34,086 nt of DNA from a bacterium (GTDB taxonomy: Bacteria; Fidelibacterota; UBA8477; JABMPR01). The stretch's first letter is position 1, and each line of letters opens with the position of its first letter. Location: positions 1-34,086 of the forward strand of contig JABMPR010000135.1 in assembly GCA_013202895.1 (NCBI GenBank). Reading direction: 5' to 3'. Below the pieces are notes generated by a model. The model did no database searches. It was not told where the DNA came from and saw only the letters and a program-made list of their open reading frames with translations. Of this stretch, positions 1 through 6,577 are shown one piece after another. The translations under genes were made by a program, and so were the position numbers.

Positions 1-621
1 ACTAAATCAGAGATTTCAACCTATACCCAGCCAGATGAATTCGAGCAATTTATTACTGAAACAGGGGTATTAATGATTGCACCCACAATTGGTACCATGC
101 ACGGTCCCAACAAGGGTAAACCGGGGACCAAGGTCAAGCTGAATATTGAACTTGCCCATGAATTATTGAAAATCGCAGATCGCATTCAACCTCAAACTAT
201 TTTTGTTGCCCACGGTGCCTCCACCCTTTATCCACAGGTAGTCGAGTATGCCATTGAACAAATTGAAAATCTGGGCACCGGGATGAATGAGAAATATGGA
301 CAGACCTGGAAAAACTTTGTGGGAACAGACTGGGAACAGATCCAAGGTCTCATTGGAGCAGGTTTTGCCAAAATCAATACAGATACTGAGAACCGTCAAA
401 CATTCCTCAGTGCCCTCCTGGGTGCGGTGAAAGAAAATGCGGCAAAGGTTGATATTCGCTGGTATGATAAGAAAACCACTGATGCATTGACGCAGAGCTA
501 TCTGGTAAAATTGATCATGGCAGGTGACTACGGTGTCTGGCATGAACCAAAGATCAATGTTGATAAATTTAAATTCGACCTGCATGATTCCCTGGCTGAT
601 TCACTTGAAAACGCCAAATAA
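1..621 (+). CDS. fba: Class II fructose-bisphosphate aldolase family protein, 3' part (5' end outside window)
   Basis: The frame is open from base 1, so this is the C-terminal ~206 residues of a longer protein. Class II aldolases are Zn-dependent cytoplasmic enzymes that interconvert fructose-1,6-bisphosphate with DHAP and glyceraldehyde-3-phosphate. Family landmarks seen are an IGTMHG segment (Zn-ligand His), a VAHGAS segment where the usual HGGSG phosphate/metal loop lies, and GFAKINTDTE, matching the conserved (K)(M/I)N(I/T)DT strand. The HGGSG to HGAST change and a spacer before the NTDT strand make it a divergent member. Position directly ahead of pgk and tpiA supports a glycolytic role. 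It could instead be a related ketose-bisphosphate (tagatose-type) aldolase, since the N-terminal half is not visible. Confidence 0.75.
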   Translation, partial: TKSEISTYTQPDEFEQFITETGVLMIAPTIGTMHGPNKGKPGTKVKLNIELAHELLKIADRIQPQTIFVAHGASTLYPQVVEYAIEQIENLGTGMNEKYGQTWKNFVGTDWEQIQGLIGAGFAKINTDTENRQTFLSALLGAVKENAAKVDIRWYDKKTTDALTQSYLVKLIMAGDYGVWHEPKINVDKFKFDLHDSLADSLENAK

Positions 622-644
622 CTCACTTTACTGGAAAGATTCAA

Positions 645-1847
645 TTGCCTAAACATGTGAAAGATCTCGCAGTAAAGGGTAAAAAAGTCTTCGTCAGAAC
701 AGACTATAATGTACCTCTGGATGCTGAAGGCCAGGTAAGCGACGATTTTCGTATTCGCGCATCGCTGCCCACAATTGAGCATCTCCTAAAAGAGGGCGCA
801 GCCGTAATTCTGGCTTCCCATCTGGGACGTCCAAAAGGTGTGGTGGTTCCCGAAATGAGTCTTGCTCCAGTTGCCCAAATTTTGGCCGAACTGGTTCATG
901 CAGATGTTCTATTTGCACCTGATTGTGTGGGAGATGAAGTTGTGGCATTGGCCGCTGATCTGGAGCCAGGACAAATTCTATTATTGGAAAACCTACGTTT
1001 TCATGCAGCTGAGACATCAAATGATCCTGATTTTTCCAGAGAGTTGTCAACCCTGGCAGATATTTATGTAAATGATGCCTTTGGTACCGCTCACCGAGCT
1101 CATGCTTCCAATGTTGGAATGGCAGCCCATTTCCAGGAGAAAGCCGCTGGATTTCTTCTCATGCAAGAAATCGATTTTCTGGTAAAGGCGATTGAGGCAC
1201 CTCGGCGACCATTTACGGTGGTCTTGGGTGGTTCAAAAGTCAGTGGGAAAATTGATCTTCTCAAGCGTCTGGCTGAGATTGCTGACAACATTCTTATTGG
1301 CGGCGGGATGGCATTTACCTTTCTAGCTGCACCTCCCTTGAACCACAATGTTGGTTCATCACTTGTGGAGGAAGACCGTCTAAAGTTCGCATCTGATGTG
1401 ATTGACTTATGTCTGAAAAAAGGTGTAAATCTGGTTCTGCCTTCAGATTGTATCGCAGGACGGGAGATAAGTGAGAATGCCGATAGTTTGGAACTACCGA
1501 TCAGAGCCTTGGAAGACGATCTAATGGGACTCGACATTGGTGGTCGCACCATTGAATCTTTCAAAAATATATTAGATATTTCAAAAACGGTCCTCTGGAA
1601 TGGACCCATGGGTGTTTTTGAAATGACGCCCTTTCAGGAAGGGACTTTAGCTGTTGCTCGGAAACTTCAAGAAATTACTAAAAATGGAGCAACGACCATT
1701 GTTGGTGGTGGCGATAGTGCTGCAGCTTTGAAGAAATTTAAGCTGGATGGTTGTGTCACACATACATCTACAGGTGGTGGGGCATCATTAGAATTATTAA
1801 GTGGTATAAGTTTACCCGCTTTTGAAGCTTTGAAAGGAACTAAATAA
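645..1847 (+). CDS. pgk: Phosphoglycerate kinase
   Basis: This is a cytoplasmic glycolytic enzyme transferring phosphate from 1,3-bisphosphoglycerate to ADP. The 400-residue length is normal. Conserved blocks are visible: VFVRTDYNVPLD near residue 15, SHLGRPKG near 60, the LLENLRFH block near 112, VLGGSKVSGK near 190, a WNGPMGVFE block near 320, and the C-terminal nucleotide-binding GGGDSAAA and STGGGASLE motifs. The start is TTG at 645 with GGAAAG upstream; no better start gives the conserved N terminus. It lies 23 bp after the aldolase gene and abuts tpiA, whose TTG follows the stop codon immediately, so the genes are co-transcribed. Confidence 0.97.
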   Translation: MPKHVKDLAVKGKKVFVRTDYNVPLDAEGQVSDDFRIRASLPTIEHLLKEGAAVILASHLGRPKGVVVPEMSLAPVAQILAELVHADVLFAPDCVGDEVVALAADLEPGQILLLENLRFHAAETSNDPDFSRELSTLADIYVNDAFGTAHRAHASNVGMAAHFQEKAAGFLLMQEIDFLVKAIEAPRRPFTVVLGGSKVSGKIDLLKRLAEIADNILIGGGMAFTFLAAPPLNHNVGSSLVEEDRLKFASDVIDLCLKKGVNLVLPSDCIAGREISENADSLELPIRALEDDLMGLDIGGRTIESFKNILDISKTVLWNGPMGVFEMTPFQEGTLAVARKLQEITKNGATTIVGGGDSAAALKKFKLDGCVTHTSTGGGASLELLSGISLPAFEALKGTK

Positions 1848-2501
1848 TTGAAAAGAAATATGATAGTCGCTGGTAATTGGAAGATGCATTTCGGTCCCAA
1901 GGAGGCCGCAGACTTCGCAGAATCATTACGTATTAATTTATTGGACACCCATGGGGTGTCGGTTATTTTATGCCCGCCATTTTTGGCATTGAAAACGGTT
2001 TTTGACGCAGTATATGGCAGTGAGCTTCAGGTCGGAGCCCAAAATATGCATTGGGAAGAATCTGGAGCGTTTACCGGTGAGATCACTGGAGCCATGATAC
2101 GTGAAACCGGAGCTGAGTATGTGATCCTGGGTCACTCTGAAAGACGCCATGTGTTTGGAGAGAGCGATGAATGGATTAATAAAAAAGTTCACAGGTCTTT
2201 GAAATCAGGTTTGATCCCAATATTTTGTGTTGGTGAACAAATTAATGAACGGGAAGCCAAAGAAACTGAAAAGGTGATCGCCAGACAACTCCGAGAAGGA
2301 CTTAAAAACCTTAGTGAAGCTGATATGGAAACGGTCATCATTGCTTATGAACCAGTTTGGGCAATCGGTACGGGTCACACAGCTACACCAGAACAGGCAA
2401 TAGCAGTTCACGCCTTTATTCGCAGCGCCCTGAAAACCCTGTTTAACGAAAACGTAGCTGAATCCACGTGGATTCTTTATGGTGGGAGTGTCAAACCTTA
2501 A
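1848..2501 (+). CDS. tpiA: Triosephosphate isomerase, truncated by an in-frame TAA
   Basis: TIM interconverts DHAP and glyceraldehyde-3-phosphate. The TTG start lies directly after the pgk stop. Catalytic residues are present: N10 and K12 in GNWKMH, H96 in GHSERR, E168 in YEPVW, followed by loop 6 (AIGTG). The frame stops at 2499-2501 after YGGSVKP (217 aa), but the same frame goes on to code for a standard TIM C terminus up to the TAG at 2613-2615. The full frame would be 255 residues, the usual size. The TAA sits where TIMs normally have Glu (KPEN), so one G-to-T change (GAA to TAA) explains it. The missing part includes the VGGAS phosphate-binding strand, so the 217-aa product is probably inactive unless read through. 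Confidence 0.9.
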   Translation: MKRNMIVAGNWKMHFGPKEAADFAESLRINLLDTHGVSVILCPPFLALKTVFDAVYGSELQVGAQNMHWEESGAFTGEITGAMIRETGAEYVILGHSERRHVFGESDEWINKKVHRSLKSGLIPIFCVGEQINEREAKETEKVIARQLREGLKNLSEADMETVIIAYEPVWAIGTGHTATPEQAIAVHAFIRSALKTLFNENVAESTWILYGGSVKP

Positions 2502-2615
2502 AACACTAAAGGATTATTGTCCGATAAGGACATTGATGGGGCTCTGGTCGGAGGAGCAAGCATGAAACTTGAATCCTTCAAAGGTATCATCGATGAAGCC
2601 GGAGCGATCGAGTAG
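2499..2615 (+). pseudogene. tpiA: In-frame continuation of tpiA beyond the internal TAA
   Basis: From the TAA at 2499 the original tpiA frame remains open for 37 codons to the TAG at 2613-2615. It encodes the expected last beta strand and helix: a DIDGALVGGAS block, then a MKLESF segment and IIDEAG. There is no independent ribosome-binding site or start, so this is the detached end of the preceding gene. The next gene, secG, begins 8 bp later with GGAG spacing that relies on this stop region. The sequence alone cannot tell a sequencing error from a real nonsense mutation or readthrough. Confidence 0.85.
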
Positions 2616-2623
2616 GAGAACTC

Positions 2624-3019
2624 ATGACATTTTTGTACATTTTACTGGTAATCATTTCCCTATCACTTATGCTGGTTATTCTTATGCAATCCAGTAAGGG
2701 TGGGGGTTTGGCAGGAACTTTTGGTGGAGGCAACACAGCCAGCGCACTATTTGGCGGTGTTGGTGCCGGAAATTTCCTTACAAAATTAACCTCAGGGCTT
2801 GCTATCGCCTTTATGGTGATCATTATTCTGATTGGCATTCTTAATAAGGGCGGTTCTTCCGATCGGAGTGATTTCCAAAAAGAACTCCAGGAAGAAATGT
2901 TTATCCCTGGAACCCAATTCGAAGCTGCAAGTCCAGCTGAATCAGGACCACCGGCCTCAGCAGGTGCTCCAGCAACCTTACCTGGAGAATCCGGGACAGA
3001 GACTTCCTCCGAAGAATAG
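2624..3019 (+). CDS. secG: Preprotein translocase subunit SecG
   Basis: SecG is the small SecYEG subunit that assists SecA-driven protein export across the inner membrane. The protein has two membrane segments (about residues 2-20 and 52-72) separated by the hallmark SecG loop: MQSSKGGGLAG at about 21-31, then FGGGNTASALFGG. A Pro/Ala/Glu-rich acidic tail of ~55 residues follows, which is common in SecG. The ATG at 2624 has a GGAG site six bases upstream. It is the last protein gene of the glycolytic operon and is followed six bases later by a tRNA gene. Confidence 0.95.
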   Translation: MTFLYILLVIISLSLMLVILMQSSKGGGLAGTFGGGNTASALFGGVGAGNFLTKLTSGLAIAFMVIIILIGILNKGGSSDRSDFQKELQEEMFIPGTQFEAASPAESGPPASAGAPATLPGESGTETSSEE

Positions 3020-3025
3020 ATTTTT

Positions 3026-3109
3026 GCCGAGGTGGTGGAACTGGTAGACACGCTGTCTTGAGGGGGCAGTGAGCTAACGCTTGTGCGGGTTCGAGTCCCG
3101 CTCTCGGCA
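3026..3109 (+). tRNA. tRNA-Leu (anticodon GAG)
   Basis: A class II tRNA folds cleanly. The acceptor arms are GCCGAGG (3026-3032) and TCTCGGC (3102-3108), with one terminal G-T wobble and discriminator A at 3109. A five-pair anticodon stem CTGTC/GGCAG encloses the loop TTGAGGG with anticodon GAG. A long variable arm follows, then a T arm GCGGG-TTCGAGT-CCCGC. CCA is not encoded; CAG follows the discriminator. The gene starts six bases after the secG stop and has no visible promoter of its own, so it is probably processed from the operon transcript. Confidence 0.95.
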
Positions 3110-3125
3110 CAGCGGATCCATTTTT

Positions 3126-3152
3126 AAAAGCGACGATTCAGTCGCTTTTTTT
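3126..3152 (+). terminator. Rho-independent terminator after tRNA-Leu
   Basis: A perfect 9-bp stem AAAAGCGAC / GTCGCTTTT (3126-3134 with 3141-3149) with loop GATTCA is followed by more T residues to 3152. It closes the aldolase-pgk-tpiA-secG-tRNA unit on the plus strand. Confidence 0.85.
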
Positions 3153-3249
3153 GAAGATTTTCGAATTGTTCAACAGTTAAAGACGGAATCCCCCCACCTG
3201 CAGATCATGGGTGAAAAATATCTGGCATGACTTGATTGTTCGGGTCTTG

Positions 3250-3918
3250 CTAGCGCTTGCGGATGTAAACGACTTTATGGTAGAAGCTAACAGCCTGTGC
3301 CTTAACACTGAAATCTGCGGCTCCACCCGCATGGCGGGTAAAGAATAGATTGTCATCAGAAAATTGAATCTTTCTGGAAATAACTCGCCCGTCTACCAGG
3401 CGCGCCACGACGTGGTCACCATTTTTCACACTGGCTGCCGGTGACATGATCATAACATCACCGTAACGGGTATATGGGTCAATCAGAGCATTCCGCTCCT
3501 CATCAATTATAATTGAGTATGCGAGAGGATCTTCAATATCGGGTATCCCCTTCAGAGCATGCACCGGTTTTTGGCTTATGCTTCCATTGCGTCGAAAAAA
3601 ATCTTTGCTGCCAGCCTGGGTCCAGGTATACACTTTGACGGTCTGTCTAATGTTTTGTAAGGGTATATACGGAACCAGGGTGTCCTGTCCCTCAGCCACC
3701 CAATCAACACTCAATCCAGAATCGGTTTTACTAATTTTGATCTGACGTCCAGCAAGTTGGGCCAGGTGTCGCAGACTGTTCTTCCGGGGAGTGGTTTTAC
3801 CCGTTCTCCAACGACTGATTGATGAGCTCTTAATGCCTGTAAGTTTGGCAACTTCATAGTCAGAAAGACCCAATTCATCGATGGTGTTTATTGCAAAATC
3901 GCGGAAATTGTTTTCCAT
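3250..3918 (-). CDS. XRE-family repressor with a degenerate S24/LexA-like domain
   Basis: This is a 222-residue DNA-binding regulator. Residues 10-60 form a Cro/CI-type helix-turn-helix (an LSDYEVAKLTGIKSSSISRW segment). Residues ~133-185 resemble the peptidase S24 fold of LexA/CI, with YGDVMIM and NGDHVVARLVDG matching LexA's DGDLLAVH and NGQVVVARIDD. Aligned to LexA, the catalytic Ser-Met position is A144-L145 and the Lys position is R182 (with K183 next), so RecA-stimulated self-cleavage looks lost. No phage genes surround it. The target is unknown; autoregulation from the upstream gap is possible. The HTH call is firm; the S24 assignment is good but by eye. Confidence 0.75.
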   Translation of the reverse strand: MENNFRDFAINTIDELGLSDYEVAKLTGIKSSSISRWRTGKTTPRKNSLRHLAQLAGRQIKISKTDSGLSVDWVAEGQDTLVPYIPLQNIRQTVKVYTWTQAGSKDFFRRNGSISQKPVHALKGIPDIEDPLAYSIIIDEERNALIDPYTRYGDVMIMSPAASVKNGDHVVARLVDGRVISRKIQFSDDNLFFTRHAGGAADFSVKAQAVSFYHKVVYIRKR

Positions 3919-3962
3919 GTTTTTAATCTAATGGAGCTCGTTAGTAATAAAAGTTTTGTTTA

Positions 3963-3970
3963 TTCATGAA
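3963..3970. promoter_or_regulatory. Palindrome upstream of the repressor gene, possible operator
   Basis: TTCATGAA is a perfect 8-bp palindrome, partly extended outward by mismatched symmetry. It lies 45 bp upstream of the repressor start and just past the stop of the neighbouring envelope-protein gene. Its position suits autoregulation, but 8-bp palindromes occur by chance in AT-rich DNA, so this is a weak call. Confidence 0.2.
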
Positions 3971-3987
3971 CATAAGATTTGAAAGGA

Positions 3988-4500
3988 TCAATACATAAAA
4001 ATATCAAATTCCTGTGGTTTACTAAATAAGTCATGGCAAACCAGAGTTTCAGTCTTCCCTTTTGAGTCTACATGATACAAATTGTACTCATTCCCCTTCC
4101 GCTGGGTATACAGGACAAATTCATCATCAGGGAAAAAAGCTGCATTGCTTGCGTCTAAACCCTGCTTTGTAAGCTGCCGTGGTGAACTAAGGGCAACATT
4201 TCCAGCGAAGACCTCCCATCCACTGGTTGCATAAGAGTACGCGGAATACAGGATCTGTAAGCCAGTACTTGATAAGTTAGGTGTGCTGCTGACACCAGCT
4301 GAGAAACTCAGCGAATTGATAAAATCACCTTCACCATCGAAATCGGTTAGCCATATATCATAATCCCAGCGCCCGGCGCCGTAATTTTGGAAATCATATG
4401 CAATCAGTACATCTTTATTCACTTCGTCATCATTCGAAAACAATGAACAATGGTTAATCACCATCGCTAAGATCAACAAGAAGGTAATTCTAATAGGCAT
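3988..4500 (-). CDS. Small secreted protein or lipoprotein with a TolB-like (PD40) beta-propeller blade
   Basis: The 170-residue product starts with a hydrophobic export signal (residues 1-17) ending in NHC, an imperfect lipobox. The body is rich in beta-propeller features: WDYDIWLTDFDGEG near residue 45, then FFPDDEFVLYTQRKG followed by YNLYHVDSKG. The latter matches the TolB/PD40 blade pattern (F-x-P-D-x-x-x-x-Y-T ... I/L-Y-x-x-D). Only about two blades are present, far fewer than a closed propeller needs, so it may be a truncated relative. It lies upstream of and in the same orientation as the repressor gene, 69 bp away. Confidence 0.6.
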   Translation of the reverse strand: MPIRITFLLILAMVINHCSLFSNDDEVNKDVLIAYDFQNYGAGRWDYDIWLTDFDGEGDFINSLSFSAGVSSTPNLSSTGLQILYSAYSYATSGWEVFAGNVALSSPRQLTKQGLDASNAAFFPDDEFVLYTQRKGNEYNLYHVDSKGKTETLVCHDLFSKPQEFDIFMY

Positions 4501-4673
4501 CTTTCTCGCTCTGATTCCAGAAATTATTCGGTTTAGATATCTAGATTCAAAATTTACTAAAGAGTAACATATAATGGAAAGATTATATTACATATTCTTA
4601 ACCTGATCTACCCCAATAAAATCAATGACAAACGCTTGGTGACCTTATATATTGCTCGCCACTTAATACCTCC

Positions 4674-4697
4674 ACCCCAAAATGGGATGGGGTTTTT
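4674..4697 (+). terminator. Possible terminator-like hairpin ahead of the TPR gene
   Basis: The six-pair stem ACCCCA / TGGGGT (4674-4679 with 4688-4693), an eight-base loop and a run of T to 4697 resemble a short intrinsic terminator. No plus-strand gene lies just upstream, so it may be a leader structure or a chance hairpin in the 278-bp gap at 4501-4778. Confidence 0.3.
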
Positions 4698-4778
4698 GGT
4701 CAAAGAGAAGGATGGTAGCTCAAGGAGCTGGCTGATGATGACTGTTGGACATATGATTTTTAGAAGGATGAATAACGC

Positions 4779-6017
4779 ATGAAAAAGCTCGCAATTGCAG
4801 CGATACTGTTAATATCAATTTTGGGACAACTAGTGGCTCAGTACCCCGAGGACCTGGTTGCTGATGCCCGTGAAGCCATTAAGAAATTTGACATCCAGGC
4901 TGCAGACCAGGCCTATAAAGAAGCCATGAAAGCTCCCGGCGTAGATGAAGATGCCTACAAGGAAATTCAAGCGGAATGGCAAATGTTGGAGAAGATCAAT
5001 ATCTTCCTGGCTGACGGTCGTCGGTCTCTTGAGCGTTCAGAATATGATGAATCTGTAAAGAAATATAGTGAAGCCATTGCACAGATGGATGCTTCGCCAC
5101 ATGATATATGGGGCAAGGTCAAAGGTGAGGCCTCTTACAGTAAGGGAATGGTTTATTACCGTCAGGAAAAACCTATTAAAGCAGCCGAAGAATTCAGGAA
5201 CTCAATGGCATATGATGTTGAAGAGTCAAAATTTGGCAAAGCCATTGAGATGGTTAGAAATAAGTATTATAGCGAAGGGCATAAATATTACAAACGTAAG
5301 GACTTTGTATCAGCCAAGAGTCAATACGAAATAGCAGTGGCTGTTGATCCCTCATTTGCCAGTGGCTTTTATCAACTCGCCCTCATCGCAAAAAAGGATG
5401 GCGATCTGAAGCTAGCCGAGAATTATTACCGGGATGCCGTTACCAGTGATCCTACTCACTATAAATCATGGTATGGACTTGGCACCCTGTACAGTGAAAT
5501 GGGAAATAATAGAAAAGCGATCGAGTCTTTGAAAATGTCCATTTCGATTAACGCCGCTTATGAAAAGGCTTATTACGTACTTGGAAAAGTATATGAAGGT
5601 CAAAAGAATGAGAAGCTCGCTATTGATAATCTAAAAAAAGCAGTTGATGTAAACGACAAATATACAAAAGCTTATGAGCTGTTAGCAAAAATTTACAATG
5701 ACCAGGAAAAGTTTGAGACGACGATCTCCCTCTTGAAAGGTTTGACAGGTGACGCTTCTTCGTTCAATACAGATTATCGTCTATCTCAAGCTTACAACGC
5801 CGTACAAAATTATTCAGCAGCCCTTACCTCCGCATCAAGCTCGCTGGTCAAGAAAAAGAACTGGGCACCGGCCCTAATTGAGAAGGGTGATGCCCTACTT
5901 GGCTTAGAACGGAATCGTGATGCGATCGCAGCTTATCGCCTTGCCTCTAAGGATGCTCGCTGGAAAAGTATGGCTGAATACCGCATCAACGAGCTCACTA
6001 ATTGGGAAGGTAAATAG
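4779..6017 (+). CDS. Secreted/periplasmic tetratricopeptide-repeat protein
   Basis: The 412-residue protein has an N-terminal signal peptide (residues 1-20; hydrophobic core AIAAILLISILG, cleavage likely after LVAQ). TPR units fill most of the remainder. Clear ones are at about 160-195 (AKSQYEIAVAVDPSFASG), 196-230 (AENYYRDAVTSDPTHYKSW), 230-265 (AIESLKMSISINAAYEKA), 266-300 and 300-335. TPRs mediate protein-protein contacts; the partner is not evident. The ATG has an AAGGATG site upstream. It is a single-gene unit closed by its own strong terminator. Confidence 0.85.
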   Translation: MKKLAIAAILLISILGQLVAQYPEDLVADAREAIKKFDIQAADQAYKEAMKAPGVDEDAYKEIQAEWQMLEKINIFLADGRRSLERSEYDESVKKYSEAIAQMDASPHDIWGKVKGEASYSKGMVYYRQEKPIKAAEEFRNSMAYDVEESKFGKAIEMVRNKYYSEGHKYYKRKDFVSAKSQYEIAVAVDPSFASGFYQLALIAKKDGDLKLAENYYRDAVTSDPTHYKSWYGLGTLYSEMGNNRKAIESLKMSISINAAYEKAYYVLGKVYEGQKNEKLAIDNLKKAVDVNDKYTKAYELLAKIYNDQEKFETTISLLKGLTGDASSFNTDYRLSQAYNAVQNYSAALTSASSSLVKKKNWAPALIEKGDALLGLERNRDAIAAYRLASKDARWKSMAEYRINELTNWEGK

Positions 6018-6044
6018 CGGCATATTTACCAGGAATATTTCTAT

Positions 6045-6074
6045 AAAAAGGCTGTCTTAGGGACAGCCTTTTTT
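6045..6074 (+). terminator. Rho-independent terminator of the TPR gene
   Basis: A perfect 12-bp stem AAAAAGGCTGTC (6045-6056) / GACAGCCTTTTT (6062-6073) with a five-base loop TTAGG runs into a T tract. It lies 28 bp after the TPR stop codon. Confidence 0.9.
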
Positions 6075-6213
6075 GTTAATATCAAGTTTTCAAAATATAC
6101 ACATTTTATTTTTATTTTGGTAAAACCAAGTTACGTCCCACTGAGACTTTTTAGGTGAACTGAAGTTAAGATTCCACTTTTCCCATTGCCACTGGGGAAT
6201 AAATTAAAGACTA

Positions 6214-6573
6214 ATGACAGTTAAAGGAATAGGCGCTGATATTGTTGAGGTGAGCCGCATTAAACGACTGCGAGAAACTTATGGAAGTCGTTTTTTGGGG
6301 AAGGTTTACACAAAAGGTGAGATAGCCTATTGTGAATCAAAAGAACACCCCGAGATTCACCTTGCTGGTCGCTTCGCAGCTAAAGAAGCGATTGCCAAGG
6401 CAGTCTATTTGAGTGGATATGATAAGCTAATCCCCCTATCCGATATCGAGATTCTTAATGACGATGAAGGCAGACCTCAGGTATCATTGTTGACCCAGAT
6501 TCGAGGCACCTGCATGGTCTCTATATCGCATGAACACTCAATGGCGATCGCTTTCGCGGTTCTGGAGTCCTGA
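6214..6573 (+). CDS. acpS: Holo-[acyl-carrier-protein] synthase
   Basis: AcpS transfers the 4'-phosphopantetheine arm from CoA to acyl carrier protein. The 119-residue length is typical. Signature motifs are GIGADIVEVSRI (Mg-binding Asp at position 9) and GRFAAKEAIAKA near residues 52-63 (Mg-binding Glu and CoA-binding region), plus SISHEHSMAIA near the C terminus. It opens the long plus-strand operon; its ribosome-binding site is weak. nnr follows four bases after the stop, a common acpS-nnr pairing. Confidence 0.95.
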   Translation: MTVKGIGADIVEVSRIKRLRETYGSRFLGKVYTKGEIAYCESKEHPEIHLAGRFAAKEAIAKAVYLSGYDKLIPLSDIEILNDDEGRPQVSLLTQIRGTCMVSISHEHSMAIAFAVLES

Positions 6574-6577
6574 TCTC

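Noticed and set aside
163-585. 140-codon minus-strand open frame inside the aldolase gene
   Set aside because: Antisense to a conserved coding frame, with no ribosome-binding site and no family resemblance.
2499-2501. Recoding of the internal tpiA stop as selenocysteine or pyrrolysine
   Set aside because: The codon is TAA, whereas selenocysteine uses TGA and pyrrolysine TAG; TAA also ends many other genes here, so a changed code is unlikely.
3250-4500. Prophage or mobile island around the CI-like repressor next to a tRNA gene
   Set aside because: No integrase, structural phage gene or repeated attachment site was found; the tRNA 3' end is not duplicated nearby.
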